Source of the DNA: Diphasiastrum complanatum
Lineage: Eukaryota > Streptophyta > Lycopodiopsida > Lycopodiales > Lycopodiaceae
NCBI GenBank assembly: GCA_029204225.1
Contig: CM055093.1
Span: 1,038,117-1,102,116, forward strand
Direction of reading: 5' to 3'
Length of the DNA: 64,000 bases
Part shown: positions 22,650-33,465 of the stretch, one piece after another
Layout: each line of letters starts with the position of its first letter
Position numbering within the stretch: position 1 is the first letter of the stretch
Notes under the pieces: model-generated
What the model was told of the DNA's origin: nothing
The model's input: only the letters and a program-made list of their open reading frames with translations
The model's database searches: none
Position numbers and translations under genes: made by a program

Positions 22650-23015
22650 TTACATGTAGTTCTTAAGAAGATTTGTCATAGGAACTGCTATCTGAGCATA
22701 TTCCTTGACAAATCGTCTGTAATATCCCGTCAAACCAAGAAAGATCTGAAGCTCCAAAATATTCTGAGGTCTTAGCCAATTGAGTATGGCTTTAACCTTA
22801 TTCGGGTCCATCTTAATCCCATCTGACAAGATAATGTGACCCAAATATGCTACTTCTTCAACGAAGAATTCACACTTGGATTGTTTAGCATAAAGCTTAT
22901 GCTTTCTGAGAGGTCGAAACACCTTTCTGGGGTCTTTTAGATGCTCCTACCTCGTTTTGCTGTAGACGAGGATGTCATCTAATACAACTACAAACTTTCC
23001 CAAGTATGGTCTGAG
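22650..23015 (-). pseudogene. Ty3/gypsy reverse transcriptase fragment
   Basis: The minus strand reads 'VLRPYLGKFVVVLDDILVYS', with the catalytic F/Y-x-DD-type motif (here VLDDI), then 'LYAKQSKCEFFVEEVAYLGH' and 'LQIFLGLTGYYRRFVKEYAQ'. These are the last fingers/palm and thumb motifs of gypsy reverse transcriptase. One stop (TAG at about 22948) divides it. At its upstream end it is fused to copia sequence at about 23018. Confidence 0.88.
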
Positions 23016-23483
<468 letters not shown>

Positions 23484-23601
23484 TTCATTTCTACACAAGG
23501 AATAGGCCTTTGAATAAAAAACGATCTTGCACTTGATTCATAACATTGTTATGATCATTGTCTCTCATTTGATTGGTTTTGCTTTAGACCAAATAGTGTA
23601 A

Positions 23602-23708
<107 letters not shown>

Positions 23709-23875
23709 TTGACACTACTTGTTCATAGTAATTTAATTCAAAGAAAAACCACTAACTATATATTTCCGACAATATGATCTAATGAAAGAATATTTGTTCA
23801 ATCACACTTGAGGATTTTGATCAAACTCTAATTGGCCATTATGTAAATCAAACTCTATTAGTCTAAAAAATAATT

Positions 23876-23878
<3 letters not shown>

Positions 23879-23970
<92 letters not shown>
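23879..23970. repeat. CT microsatellite
   Basis: An uninterrupted CT run of about 46 units, 60 bases before the 3' end of the Ptta/En/Spm remnant. Confidence 0.96.
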
Positions 23971-23972
<2 letters not shown>

Positions 23973-24029
23973 GACAATCATTTAACATAATGAATATCAT
24001 AAATAACCAAATTAAGTTAGTTGTACATT

Positions 24030-24960
24030 TCAAACAAGTTGAATTAACAAAATTTTGGGTATGCATGCATACATGATGCACTGGAGGCGGTGGTGTGTTT
24101 TTGTCATGCAAAGAATCTTGGCTTGCATTCGTATCAAACTATCATGCAATTCTTTGATCCTTGACTCCACCTTTGCCTCCACTTTTGCCTCCACTTGTGA
24201 ATCCAACCTTGCATCAACAAGTCTATCTACCTCTTCCAAGCTGACATAATTAGATCTATGCCTACGATCAGGTAGCGCTGCACCAAGACCACATCCTGGA
24301 GCACGTCCTCGATTTACTTTGCCAAAATAAGCATCTAGAGGAACGCTAGCCTCAACCCTGACGGTTTTATCCAAACACTAGCAATTGGAAGAACAAATGA
24401 AATGTTAGTTGAAAATTAGAAATTGTTACATTGACCATATAGATAATTTTCTTTCAACAAACTTACATACCTGTAGTTTTTTCTTTGCAAATTCATTAAG
24501 CTCTCCATGATTTTTACTTCGTTTGAAAGTATGTGCACAAATGAAAAGCTCTCTTGCTGTTGGTTCTCGTCCTAACCCTTTTTTCCTATGACAAAATTGA
24601 AGAAGAAGTCACATACTTATAATATTACAAAAAAATTGACATAACAATTAGAGATTTAAAAAGCATACCATATCATCCTTCAACCCCACATAGCCAGCAT
24701 GACCCCCATGCAAACTTCTCATGAATTTTTCACGATTTCTTTCTCTCATCTTCTGTTGAAAGCCAAATATACCAATAATAAAGTTAAATTGTACAAAACA
24801 CTTTTTTTATACATAAGTGAAATACACTATTGTTTTATCTTGGATACCTGGTGTTCTGGAGAATCGTAAACTGTTGAAATTGGAGCCACTCTTCTTGATC
24901 TTGCAACTAGCGAGGCTTACTTGGCTCTTCTCGGCTATAGTTTTAAAGACCTATAAATTC
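24030..24960 (-). pseudogene. Ptta/En/Spm (Transposase_24) gene remnant, several exons
   Basis: This is the accessory (TNPA-like) protein type of plant CACTA transposons. On the minus strand, exon-like pieces read 'QDQEEWLQFQQF' (near 24890), 'KMRERNREKFMRSLHGGHAG' (24660-24755, acceptor TTTCAACAG, donor ATG|GTATGC), 'GLGREPTARELFICAHTFKR' with 'SKNHGELNEFAKKKLQ' (24475-24590, donor CAG|GTATGT), and 'VNRGRAPGCGLGAALPDRRH' plus a coiled-coil-like VDARLDSQVEAKVEAKVES (24030-24374). These match the order of the Ptta family: NR-K, GREPT...LF..TH, GLG, C-terminal coiled coil. Two joins appear to need one-base shifts, so it is probably inactive. Confidence 0.7.
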
Positions 24961-25212
24961 ACATCTTTGATACAAATTAGTTGATATGAACTATAGGTAC
25001 AAATATGACTTCATAATTTAGATGAAAATTTAATTATTGTTCATTGCTATATTAAAAATACTATATAACTATACTTATTTCTATAAGAAAGTACCTCATG
25101 CCGTAAATTACAAAAGATATGTGAAAATTTGTCTTTGAAATACTTGTCCACATATTTACAGTTGTATGAAGCCTAACACATGACAATACAAAAACATAAA
25201 AAATGACAATGG

Positions 25213-26040
25213 GAACCTATGGGAAGTGACAGGATAGAGAACGGGCATACTGGTAGCCTGAGACCTCCGTTCTAGCATACCGGGGGTGGCCCTAGGTTCG
25301 TGAATCCGATATGGACCTGCTAGATCCATTCATGTCCAATTTTGACATCGTTTGGTCAATATGACCTTTCGTCCCGGGGAGAACGCTTTTAGGCAATGGA
25401 AATGACCTAGTTTGGCAATTTTCCATCAAAGGGTCCATTTTTCCGAACAGCGTCGGTTTCTCATATTGTCTATTCCGACCAGTGGGCGACGTCGAGGGGA
25501 ACCTATCGGAATAGACAGGATGTTGAATGGGCCTACAGGTAGCCCGAAATCTCCGTTTGAAATTTGACTCAGAGAAGGGCTTCGGGGACAATTGGTGTTT
25601 GGTCCCAGAATTGGCTGAAATCACCTAGATTTCTAGACGGGGGGTGGTCCAAGGTTTCTGAATCCGATACAGACCCGATGGATCCATTCATGCCCAACTC
25701 CAACATCGTTTGGTCAGTATGACCATTTGTCCCGGGGAGAACGCTTTCGGGCAATGGGAATGACCTAGTTTGGCAATTTTTCGTTCAATGGTCCATTTCT
25801 CCAGATGGTGTCAGTTTCTTGTGCTGTCTATTCCAGCTAGTGCAGCGACATCGAGTGGAACCTGTGGGAAGTGACAAGACATCAAACGGGCATACTGGTT
25901 GTCTGAAACCTCCGTTCGAAGTTCAGCCCAGAAACGGGCTTCGGGGACAATTGGACAATCAGGGGTGGCCCTAGGCACGTGGACCCGATACAGACTTGAT
26001 GGATCCATTCATGCCCAATTCCAACATCGTTATGACCTTT
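25213..26040. repeat. Three tandem copies of a GC-rich repeat of about 290-360 bp
   Basis: Units begin near 25213, 25499 and 25859 at 'aacctatgggaagtgacagg' or a variant. They share 'gatggatccattcatgccca', 'gtcccggggagaacgctt' and 'cctagtttggcaattttt'. Base composition is clearly richer in G and C than the flanks. Small minus-strand frames across the units are not convincing genes. Its place between a Ptta gene and the AT-rich 26045-26570 repeat suggests a subterminal region of a CACTA element. Confidence 0.8.
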
Positions 26041-26044
26041 TTCT

Positions 26045-26570
26045 AGACTAAAATCATCATCTCATGCAAGAAACTGGCATAAGTGACAACCCAAAATATA
26101 GTCTTTTATTTTGGTTTATATGACAACATTTCAAAAGCCGTCATTTATGCCAAAGATGATAATTTTTTTGGTTTTATGGCTAAATGTCTAAATAAGTGGC
26201 CAAATAAAAGGAGTTAGATGAATATGATATCATAACGCCCTTAAGTTGATATAAGTGTGTCATATATTTTGTAATACACGTTGATGATATGTATTTCAGT
26301 GTATTAGTATCCAATGGTATTTAACACATTGATAGGTATAATATCCGATGTATAAATTTACACATATAAGATGAATATGATAGATATATGTGATATCTAG
26401 ACTTAAGTCATCATTTCATGCAAAAAAATTGGCATAAAGGATGGCCTAGAAAACTCTCGTTTATTCTGTCTATATGATAGCTTTTCAAAAGGCATCATTT
26501 ATGGCAAAAATGACATTTTTCTAGTTTTGAATGGCTTATATGTATAGATGAGGAGGTGAAAAAAAGTAGT
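26045..26570 (-). repeat. Two units of the palindrome-bearing AT-rich repeat, inverted
   Basis: These are reverse-orientation relatives of the units at 42100-44100. They share 'catcatctcatgcaa', 'aagccgtcatttatgcc', 'ttgatataagtgtgtcatat' and 'ataggtataatatccgatgt'. The second unit is incomplete. Confidence 0.75.
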
Positions 26571-27797
26571 TACATTGAGATAACAATATAAGAGTCTTGT
26601 TAAGAATTAGGATTTGAGGACCATGCAAAGTTCTACAATGACCTCCATGCATGTGAGATTGTACAAGATCTATGATAGATCAACTCAGATTTTCAAGATC
26701 TATCAAATGCACTTTAAATCAAGGCAAGAGCTCATCTACATCAAAAGTTAAGATCATCCAAAGACAAGCTAGTTTTTCACATCCACATGAAAAAACTAAG
26801 TGCAATTCACTATGAGACACAAAACCAAGCCCCTTGCTCTCATGTAGAGAGATAAAGGCCACTCTCTCAAGTAGAGAGAGAATTTGCTACAAAGAAACAA
26901 GTCCAAAATTGCATTAACTCTCAAAAATATTGTATGTACAAAAATAGCACACTTCCAAATAGTAATGAATATTTGTCACAACATAAGAAATATAGACATC
27001 AAAGAACATTATAAGTACCTGTAAAATGTTGAAGATGTGGTATGATGGAAAAATGCCTTAATACTTTTTGTGGCACTTTGGATTGTGGTTTTTTCCAGTG
27101 ACTTTCTTTGCAAATGGGACAACTATTCAGACTTTCATATTTTCCACAGTATAATTCACACATGCATGGATAGTGTGGTAACCTAGACCAATGTCCTTGA
27201 TCACCTTCTTTGCCTCATAGGTGGAACATGGAAGTCATTAGAGGAGTTTTGAGCTCCAAAAAAACCCTTTAAGAATTCATGCAAGATGTAGTTTATATTA
27301 TTAAAATATTATAACACTAATACTTTTGACTTGCCATAACTTTTTAATCGTAGCTCAAAAGTATGTCATCTAACATATCATTGAAAGCCCTTGTTGAGCG
27401 CTTTTCAATGCTCCAAACTCTGCTAAATTTGGACTTACTACTAAAAAGTTATGCCATTTTTAGTGTGGAATCAAAATGTGGACTCAAAAAGATACGTTAC
27501 ATAGATTTCAAATTTGAGTGTTTTGATTGGTCCATGTGTAAGAAAAAATTGAGAAAAAATATAAAAAGAATCTTTACAAAGGGAATAGATGTTCATGAAG
27601 CAAGGTCAATAGCTTATCAAAACTTGTTTGCAACCATCCATGGACCACCTTTAGATTATATAGACACAATATAGAAAATAATTTGCTTCTTTTGCATCCT
27701 TCAAACAATGGCTTCTTTGCATCTTCCATTAGAGAAGAAATTTTTTTGGCATCAACATCTTCATTTCCTTTTACCTTACTGATTGTAGCTTGATTCC
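26571..27797. other. Probable retroelement-derived sequence without a supported gene
   Basis: 26740-26900 resembles the LTR at 53860-53960: both contain a tgtagagagata-type stretch and repeated 'gtagagagag'. A 103-codon plus frame (27363-27674) has no recognisable motif. I cannot define the ends of an element. Confidence 0.35.
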
Positions 27798-28629
27798 TGT
27801 GCAAAAAGTACAAAAAGGACCAAGAGTGGATCCTAATCTGATCCTCAAGAGGGATTGGTTGTCGGATTACTTGACCTATCAATCTACTTCAGATTAAGAT
27901 CAATCTAGATCAATTCTAGACACAAAATCCTAACAAGAACAATCATTAATTGAAGGTAAGTGTACTTTATGGTTTCACATGTGTGAAACATTGTCTGAGT
28001 ACAGACTCCAACCTGAAAATAAAGTACACATTGATAGAACCTCAAAACAATCAAAACAAATGTAGACAAATGGAGAGAATCACTCAAAATTGCTTTCAAA
28101 ACCAAGATTGGTGTCTCACAATGACTATGGCCAAATGTGGCTCTATATATACAATAAGTGGGAGCTCGTGGTAATGATCATCCCTATGATCCCACATGTG
28201 TGAAGGTGCTTTGTCATATGATGATTCATCATGCAAAACTGACACTTGGACAAAACTTTCTATTTTGAGCACTTTTGGTCCATTTTCCCTCTATATGGAG
28301 ATCTACTTGGAAATCTTCTAGAAGTCAAAATTCGCCTACTTCAAATTATTCCACACATGTGAGCTGTCCTCTACACATGGAATATGACACCTAACCAAAG
28401 GATGTGGCTCATGCAATCCATATATTGATGCCATGTGTCATATGTCTAGAAAACTAGTTTTTGGCCTTTTTAGCCACTAGAACTTGAATTAAATCATATG
28501 TACAACCTATATGATTATGGTGCATGACAAGTACACTATTTTAACACGTGGGAACAGACTCCACACATGTGTGTTTATCTATATACAAGATTTTTGGCCT
28601 CTACCAAGCTTATTTTTGCATTTTTCACA
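27798..28629 (-). repeat. 3' LTR of element B
   Basis: An 832-bp LTR that on the minus strand begins TGTGAAAAATGC and ends TTGCACA. A TATA-like tattgtatatatagagcc (minus strand) lies near 28140-28155. Several CACATGTG palindromes are present. Confidence 0.93.
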
Positions 28630-28769
28630 CTCCTCCTCAAAAATCTAGCTTGGTAAATCTAGCTTGATGGAAAACATGATGATCTTGAACTTGACTCCAT
28701 GGGCTGAATTGGTCTTTGTTGGTTCAAAAGGTGTGAAGATCAGCCAATGAGCTTGATGTTGATCTGAAA

Positions 28770-30146
28770 TCACCATATCCATGATAGTGCTTCTTTGATG
28801 TTGACATCTTTGATGAGCTTGAGAGCTTTGCACCATCCTAGCACCTCCAAAATTGATTCCTTCCAATTTTCATGTAGATTGTTGACCTTGAGGCTTGCTC
28901 CTTCACATGAGATATGCTCCTCTTTCCCTTGAAATGTGAGCCACATGGGTTCAACCATGTTTCTTGAGTTTCTTTTTGGAATCACAACTTGAGAAGGTCT
29001 CTCCTCCTCAATCCTTGGCACACTTGAACCTTGAGATGACTCCTTAAGATCCTCTTCATGGTGCTCCTTCTTGATGGAAATCCGAGACCTCCATGTCTCA
29101 TAATGATCACAACAAGTATGACCATTCAATATGCACTTCCTATGATTATCAAGATTACTTATGCTAGAAACATAAGTCCAAAAATCACCACAACTTGGCA
29201 TGATTTTTCCAATATTGAAATCAAAAGGTATCTCCATCTCAGTAAGGCTAACTACTTGCTTATGGATATAAGTGTCCACTTTGGATTCACTTATTCTCAT
29301 AAGAAGTTTACAACTTGCCTTTAGGATTGAAAACATACAATTTTCATCTTTATGAATAAACACATCATTCATGATCTTATTGAAACCAAAAGATCCTACA
29401 TTATGAAGATATTTCCATTTCCTTGACTTCATAACTAATGTAAGCTTACAAGGAAAACATATTTTGCTATCTTTTAAGGCATCACACTCAACTAGTATTG
29501 TCTTAATCCACCTTTGAGATACAAAAATCTCTTCAAAGCAAAATGGTTCTTCATAAGTTGACATGAGAGCATTAATGAAACTATTTTCATTTTGTGATTG
29601 CTCCTTATTCTTGATTGATTTCTCTTGGATAATAACAATAAGTTTGAACTTATCTAAAGTTCCAAGCAAAATACTTTCCAAAGACATAAAATAAATCCAA
29701 GTTACTTTCATGAAAGTGACATCTATTTTTGCATCTTGAACCAAACAATGCACTTCCAAATGAAAAATTTCAAAAGATTCAACATGTGTTGTGATGGACT
29801 CTTGAAGACAAATCTTGCAAGTCCTTGTGAGACTCCAAGCCTCATTCACCTTTCCACAAAGGAAAAACTTTTCCTTGGACTTGTCCTTCTTGTATTTGCA
29901 TTTTGAACTTGAAGCTCCATCCTTCACCTCGGCCCCCTTGCTTTGGTTCTCCTTGGATGGATTGGTCTTCTTTTTGAGGCATCTTGAGAAAATATATCCT
30001 CCCTTGCCACAAAGGTTGCACTTAGGATCCTTTCTTTCCTTCAATAGGATGCCAACTATTGATGCCATGTGAATAAAAACCTGTGATATGATTCTACAAA
30101 TGTAATTTGTGACTTTCAAGAGACTAGATTTGAACATCTTCAACAA
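28770..30146 (-). CDS. Element B protein: zinc knuckle plus novel domain
   Basis: A 458-codon open frame. A knuckle-like CX2CX4YX4C (C43, C46, Y51, C56) has Tyr in place of the usual His, so metal binding is doubtful. Residues about 203-357 match element A's unknown block: 'CFEEIFVSQRWIKTILVECD' against A's 'CFIEFFGSQSSRKAILVLYD', then 'CKLLMRISESKVDTYI', 'SNLDNHRKCI' and 'HYETWRSRIS'. Here 'KRNSRNMVEPMWLTFQGKEE' follows the block at residues 391-410, whereas in A the equivalent precedes it, so the modules were reordered. The frame ends 'IKEALSWIW', as in A. No reverse transcriptase, integrase or protease motif is present. The function is unknown. Confidence 0.72.
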   Translation of the reverse strand: MLKMFKSSLLKVTNYICRIISQVFIHMASIVGILLKERKDPKCNLCGKGGYIFSRCLKKKTNPSKENQSKGAEVKDGASSSKCKYKKDKSKEKFFLCGKVNEAWSLTRTCKICLQESITTHVESFEIFHLEVHCLVQDAKIDVTFMKVTWIYFMSLESILLGTLDKFKLIVIIQEKSIKNKEQSQNENSFINALMSTYEEPFCFEEIFVSQRWIKTILVECDALKDSKICFPCKLTLVMKSRKWKYLHNVGSFGFNKIMNDVFIHKDENCMFSILKASCKLLMRISESKVDTYIHKQVVSLTEMEIPFDFNIGKIMPSCGDFWTYVSSISNLDNHRKCILNGHTCCDHYETWRSRISIKKEHHEEDLKESSQGSSVPRIEEERPSQVVIPKRNSRNMVEPMWLTFQGKEEHISCEGASLKVNNLHENWKESILEVLGWCKALKLIKDVNIKEALSWIW

Positions 30147-31727
30147 TCTACAAGGACCTACAAAAGGTCTAGCTCACAAACCTAAGAATCAATCTTCACA
30201 GTAATGACTAGTCACTTGGAAACTTTGCTTTGATCACTAAGACAAAAGCACACAATCTTTGAATCAAATCACTAAAGAAATTAGATCCAATCTCCTATTG
30301 GACTCATCAAATACCAATGACTTTTTCTTTTGAAAGTTGAAATGGATATGAAAAAGATTTGACACCTAGATTTTCCTTTTCACTTGACTAGTTTTCTCAA
30401 CACTTGAGATTCTTGAACAAAAGGTGGGTTTTGTTTCAAATACATGAAAATCAAACTTAATCACTTCTTTTGGACTCAATTCTTGACCCAAATAATCTCC
30501 CACTTGAGATTTAGAATGAATTTGATTTGATTTGACAACAAACCATACCACCAATTTTTCACAAAGCTTAAAAATTAGACAACTAGATATTCACAAAGAT
30601 CTCAACCATGCATGAATACTCAAATATAGACTCCTCATTCTAGACATCCAATGGGATCACAAATTGACCCTCACACTCTCACAAAGAAAGTTGAATAGAA
30701 CTAATTTGAGTTTCATACATACTATGTCAATTTTTTCTCAACAAATTGAATTCAATCACTCCTATTGGATTCCACCAATTACTCTACCTTTTAAGACTTG
30801 GAATGAAATTCAAAATCAAAAGTTGTGATTTTTCTCACTAAGATATTTTGCTTCAAAGGGCTAATGCCACTTAGAAAGATTTAATCACCTAGGAGAAGAC
30901 AAATTCTCCACCAATAACAACGCAAAATGAGCTTCTAGATCTTGCCCTCTACAAAGGAAGGAACTCTTAGAAAATTGGATCTCTCTCTACACATTTGCCA
31001 TAGACACCTTAATGACTCTTTTCAAATCTTACAATCACTCAAACAAATTGAGTAGGGCTGAACAATGTGACTTGGATCTCAATCTCTTTTCTAGAACTCA
31101 ATTTAAGCCAATCTATGTCAAATTCTACAAAAGATTTGCATAGATGCTCTATATGCACTAGAAACTCTCAAAGGTTTCACTTGGAGGACAGATCCAAGGA
31201 TGCTTTCTAGCAAATTGATGCTTCTAAACTTGACCTTATCACTCTTGAACAAATCTAGAGTGATGGTACAATGGATTTCATCCTCTCACCTTGCATATTA
31301 CTCCTTAATCTATGATTTTTAGCAAAATCTCTCTCAACTTCAACATGCACTCAAAAAATCAGAGATAATCGATTAATGCACCTAATTCAAGCTTCAAATT
31401 TAATTTCTTGGCTGATCTAATCCTAGAACTAATCAAGGGATTAGATTCTCTATAGAAAATGCTTGATTTTGCACCAAAAATCTCTCAAATTGGGTGTGTG
31501 AGTCAAATTGTACAAATTTTTGAATTTTCTCAGCCAAAACTGGAGCTGTACGGACTCACACGTGTGAAAAGACTTCCTACATCCCACAACAAGATCTGGA
31601 CCAAAAATTTTGAGGATAGCTATCAAATCCAACTCGCTACACAAAATTTGACTAGTTTCCAAAAAACTGCTAATTTTGGCTTTGATTTGGATTAACCCTA
31701 TCAATTCCAACAAAACCTCTTGTACTT
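30147..31727 (-). other. Long untranslated leader of element B
   Basis: About 1.6 kb between primer site and reading frame with no long frame in the element's sense. Non-autonomous LTR elements often keep a long leader carrying the packaging signal. A degraded gag may be hidden here, but I do not recognise it. Confidence 0.55.
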
Positions 31728-31740
31728 GGCTCTGATACCA
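31728..31740 (-). other. Primer-binding site of element B
   Basis: ggctctgatacca on the plus strand is tggtatcagagcc on the element's strand, directly next to the 5' LTR. Confidence 0.93.
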
Positions 31741-32555
31741 TGTGCAAAACGTACAAAAAGGACCAAGAGTGGATCCTAATTTGATCCTCAAGAGGGATTG
31801 GTTGTCGGATTACTTGATCTATCAATCTACTTTAGATTAAGATCAATCTAGATCAATTCTAGACAAAAAATCCTAACAAGAATAATCATTAATTGAAGGT
31901 AAGTGTACTTTATGGTTTCACATGTGTGAAACACTGTCTGAGTACGGACTCCAACCTGAAAATAAAGTACACATTGATAGAACCTATGTAGACAAATGGA
32001 GAGAATCACTCAAAATTGCTTCCAAAACCAAGATTGGTGTCTCACAATGACTATGGCCAAATGTGGCTCTATATATACAATAAGTGGGAGCTCGTGGTAC
32101 TGATCATCCCTATGATCCCACATGTGTGAAGGTGCTTTGTCATATGATGATTCATCATGCAAAACTGACACTTGGACAAAACCTTCTATTTTGAGCACTT
32201 TTGGTCAATTTTCCTTCTATATGGAGATCTACTTGGAAATCTTCTAGAAGTCAAAATTCGCCTACTTCAGCTTATTCCACACATGTGAGCTATCCTCTAC
32301 ACATGGAATATGACACCTAACCAAAGGATGTGGCTCATGCAATCCATATATTGATGCCATGTGTCATATGTCTAGAAAACTAGTTTTTGGCCTTTTTAGC
32401 CACTAGAACTTGAATTAAATCATATGTACAACCTATATGATTATGGTACATGACAAGTACACTATTTTAACACGTGGGAACAGGCTCCACACATGTGTGT
32501 TTATCTATATACAAGATTTTTGGCCTCTACCAAGCTTATTTTTGCATTTTTCACA
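31741..32555 (-). repeat. 5' LTR of element B
   Basis: An 815-bp partner of the LTR at 27798. It lacks 17 bases (between 'aacct' and 'atgtagac') present in the other copy. A minus-strand TATA-like sequence lies near 32065-32080. Confidence 0.93.
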
Positions 32556-32560
32556 ATTCC

Positions 32561-33285
32561 CATATTCACTGCCCTCATTAATATTGCATGAATCCTCACC
32601 AATACGATTTTCACATTCCAATGAGACCGTTTGGCACAACGAGACTTGCATGGCTATGCAAAGAGCAGTGACAGAGAGCCATAAAAATTTACAGGAGCAG
32701 ATTGGGTGGAAATCTGAGAAAATTGTGCAATTTTCAGATTCTATGAGCTATTGAAGACTTTCTCAGAAAATCTAATCGTTAGCGGACAATTGGACACAAA
32801 TCGAATAGCTTTAAATTTGATCACTGAGCTAGAGGAAGGCCGACCTCAGTCAGATGATGAGCTGCAAGAGAAACCACAAAGAAATTGCAAAAATGTCCAA
32901 AATATTCTTCTCTTCAAAGTTGCTAGGGTTTACAGGAGAAAAACGGTGGATCTTTCTCTGTCAGAAGTGTTTTGATAATCTGTAAATAGGTAAGGATGGG
33001 CGCTTGGATAGGGCAACCCTAACCGCAGCTGGCCGTGGAGTGCCGTGGATCAGCCAGGGAGCTATAGCAGTTTGAATAGGGCGGCATCCATAGCCACAAG
33101 CTTAAAGCTTCAAGCAAAGAGAAATGAAGGAGGAGAGAGATCGAGAGGGCAGTGACGGACAGCTCGTGTGCATCCAATCAGACTGAGAGGGTAGCGGTTG
33201 GAGAGCCTCGGCATATGGAGGAGCACGATTCAGCGCACCCAAATAGTCAACATCGTTGGATTTGGATCCAACGCGATCGATGGTG
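32561..33285. other. Unrecognised sequence between two retroelements
   Basis: Two small frames (within 32437-32754 and 32751-32975, plus) and a richer base composition around 33000-33250 are the only features. I recognise no motif. It may be the original target DNA of element B. Confidence 0.35.
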
Positions 33286-33463
33286 TGAATCTACTCAAAC
33301 TCGCATTCTATCTTTCCCACACTTTCAAAAAGTGTTTATTCAAATGAAATTTAGACTAATGAACTTTGAAAAGTCAACCTCTAAGTCTAAAACAAATTTT
33401 GACCTCACTATGCCAAATATGGAAATATTGCAAAACGTGATGAAACTAGTTGAATCTTTCACA
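33286..33463 (-). repeat. Truncated 3' LTR of the copia element at 33-38 kb
   Basis: 178 bp match the terminal part of the LTR at 37770-38419, from 'tgaatctactcaaactcg' to 'gaatctttcaca'. The rest of this LTR is missing, so target duplications cannot be checked. A purine tract on the minus strand abuts it. Confidence 0.85.
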
Positions 33464-33465
33464 CT

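Larger units (their letters stand above)
27798..32555 (-). mobile_element. Element B: complete LTR retrotransposon lacking reverse transcriptase
   Basis: The LTRs lie at 27798-28629 (3') and 31741-32555 (5', transcription leftward). They differ by roughly 2% plus a 17-base deletion. The 5-base target duplication attcc flanks it at 27793-27797 and 32556-32560. The primer-binding site is at 31728-31740 and a purine tract (gaggaggag on the minus strand) abuts the 3' LTR at 28630. Inside is one 458-codon frame with a zinc knuckle and the element A-type unknown domain, and no gag core, protease, integrase or reverse transcriptase that I can recognise. Confidence 0.92.

Noticed and set aside
25292-26008. 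Minus-strand frames of 60-110 codons
   Set aside because: They fall inside the GC-rich tandem repeat and recur unit by unit without any protein motif.
27363-27674. 103-codon plus-strand frame
   Set aside because: No motif and AT-rich sequence with retroelement-like surroundings; not supportable as a gene.
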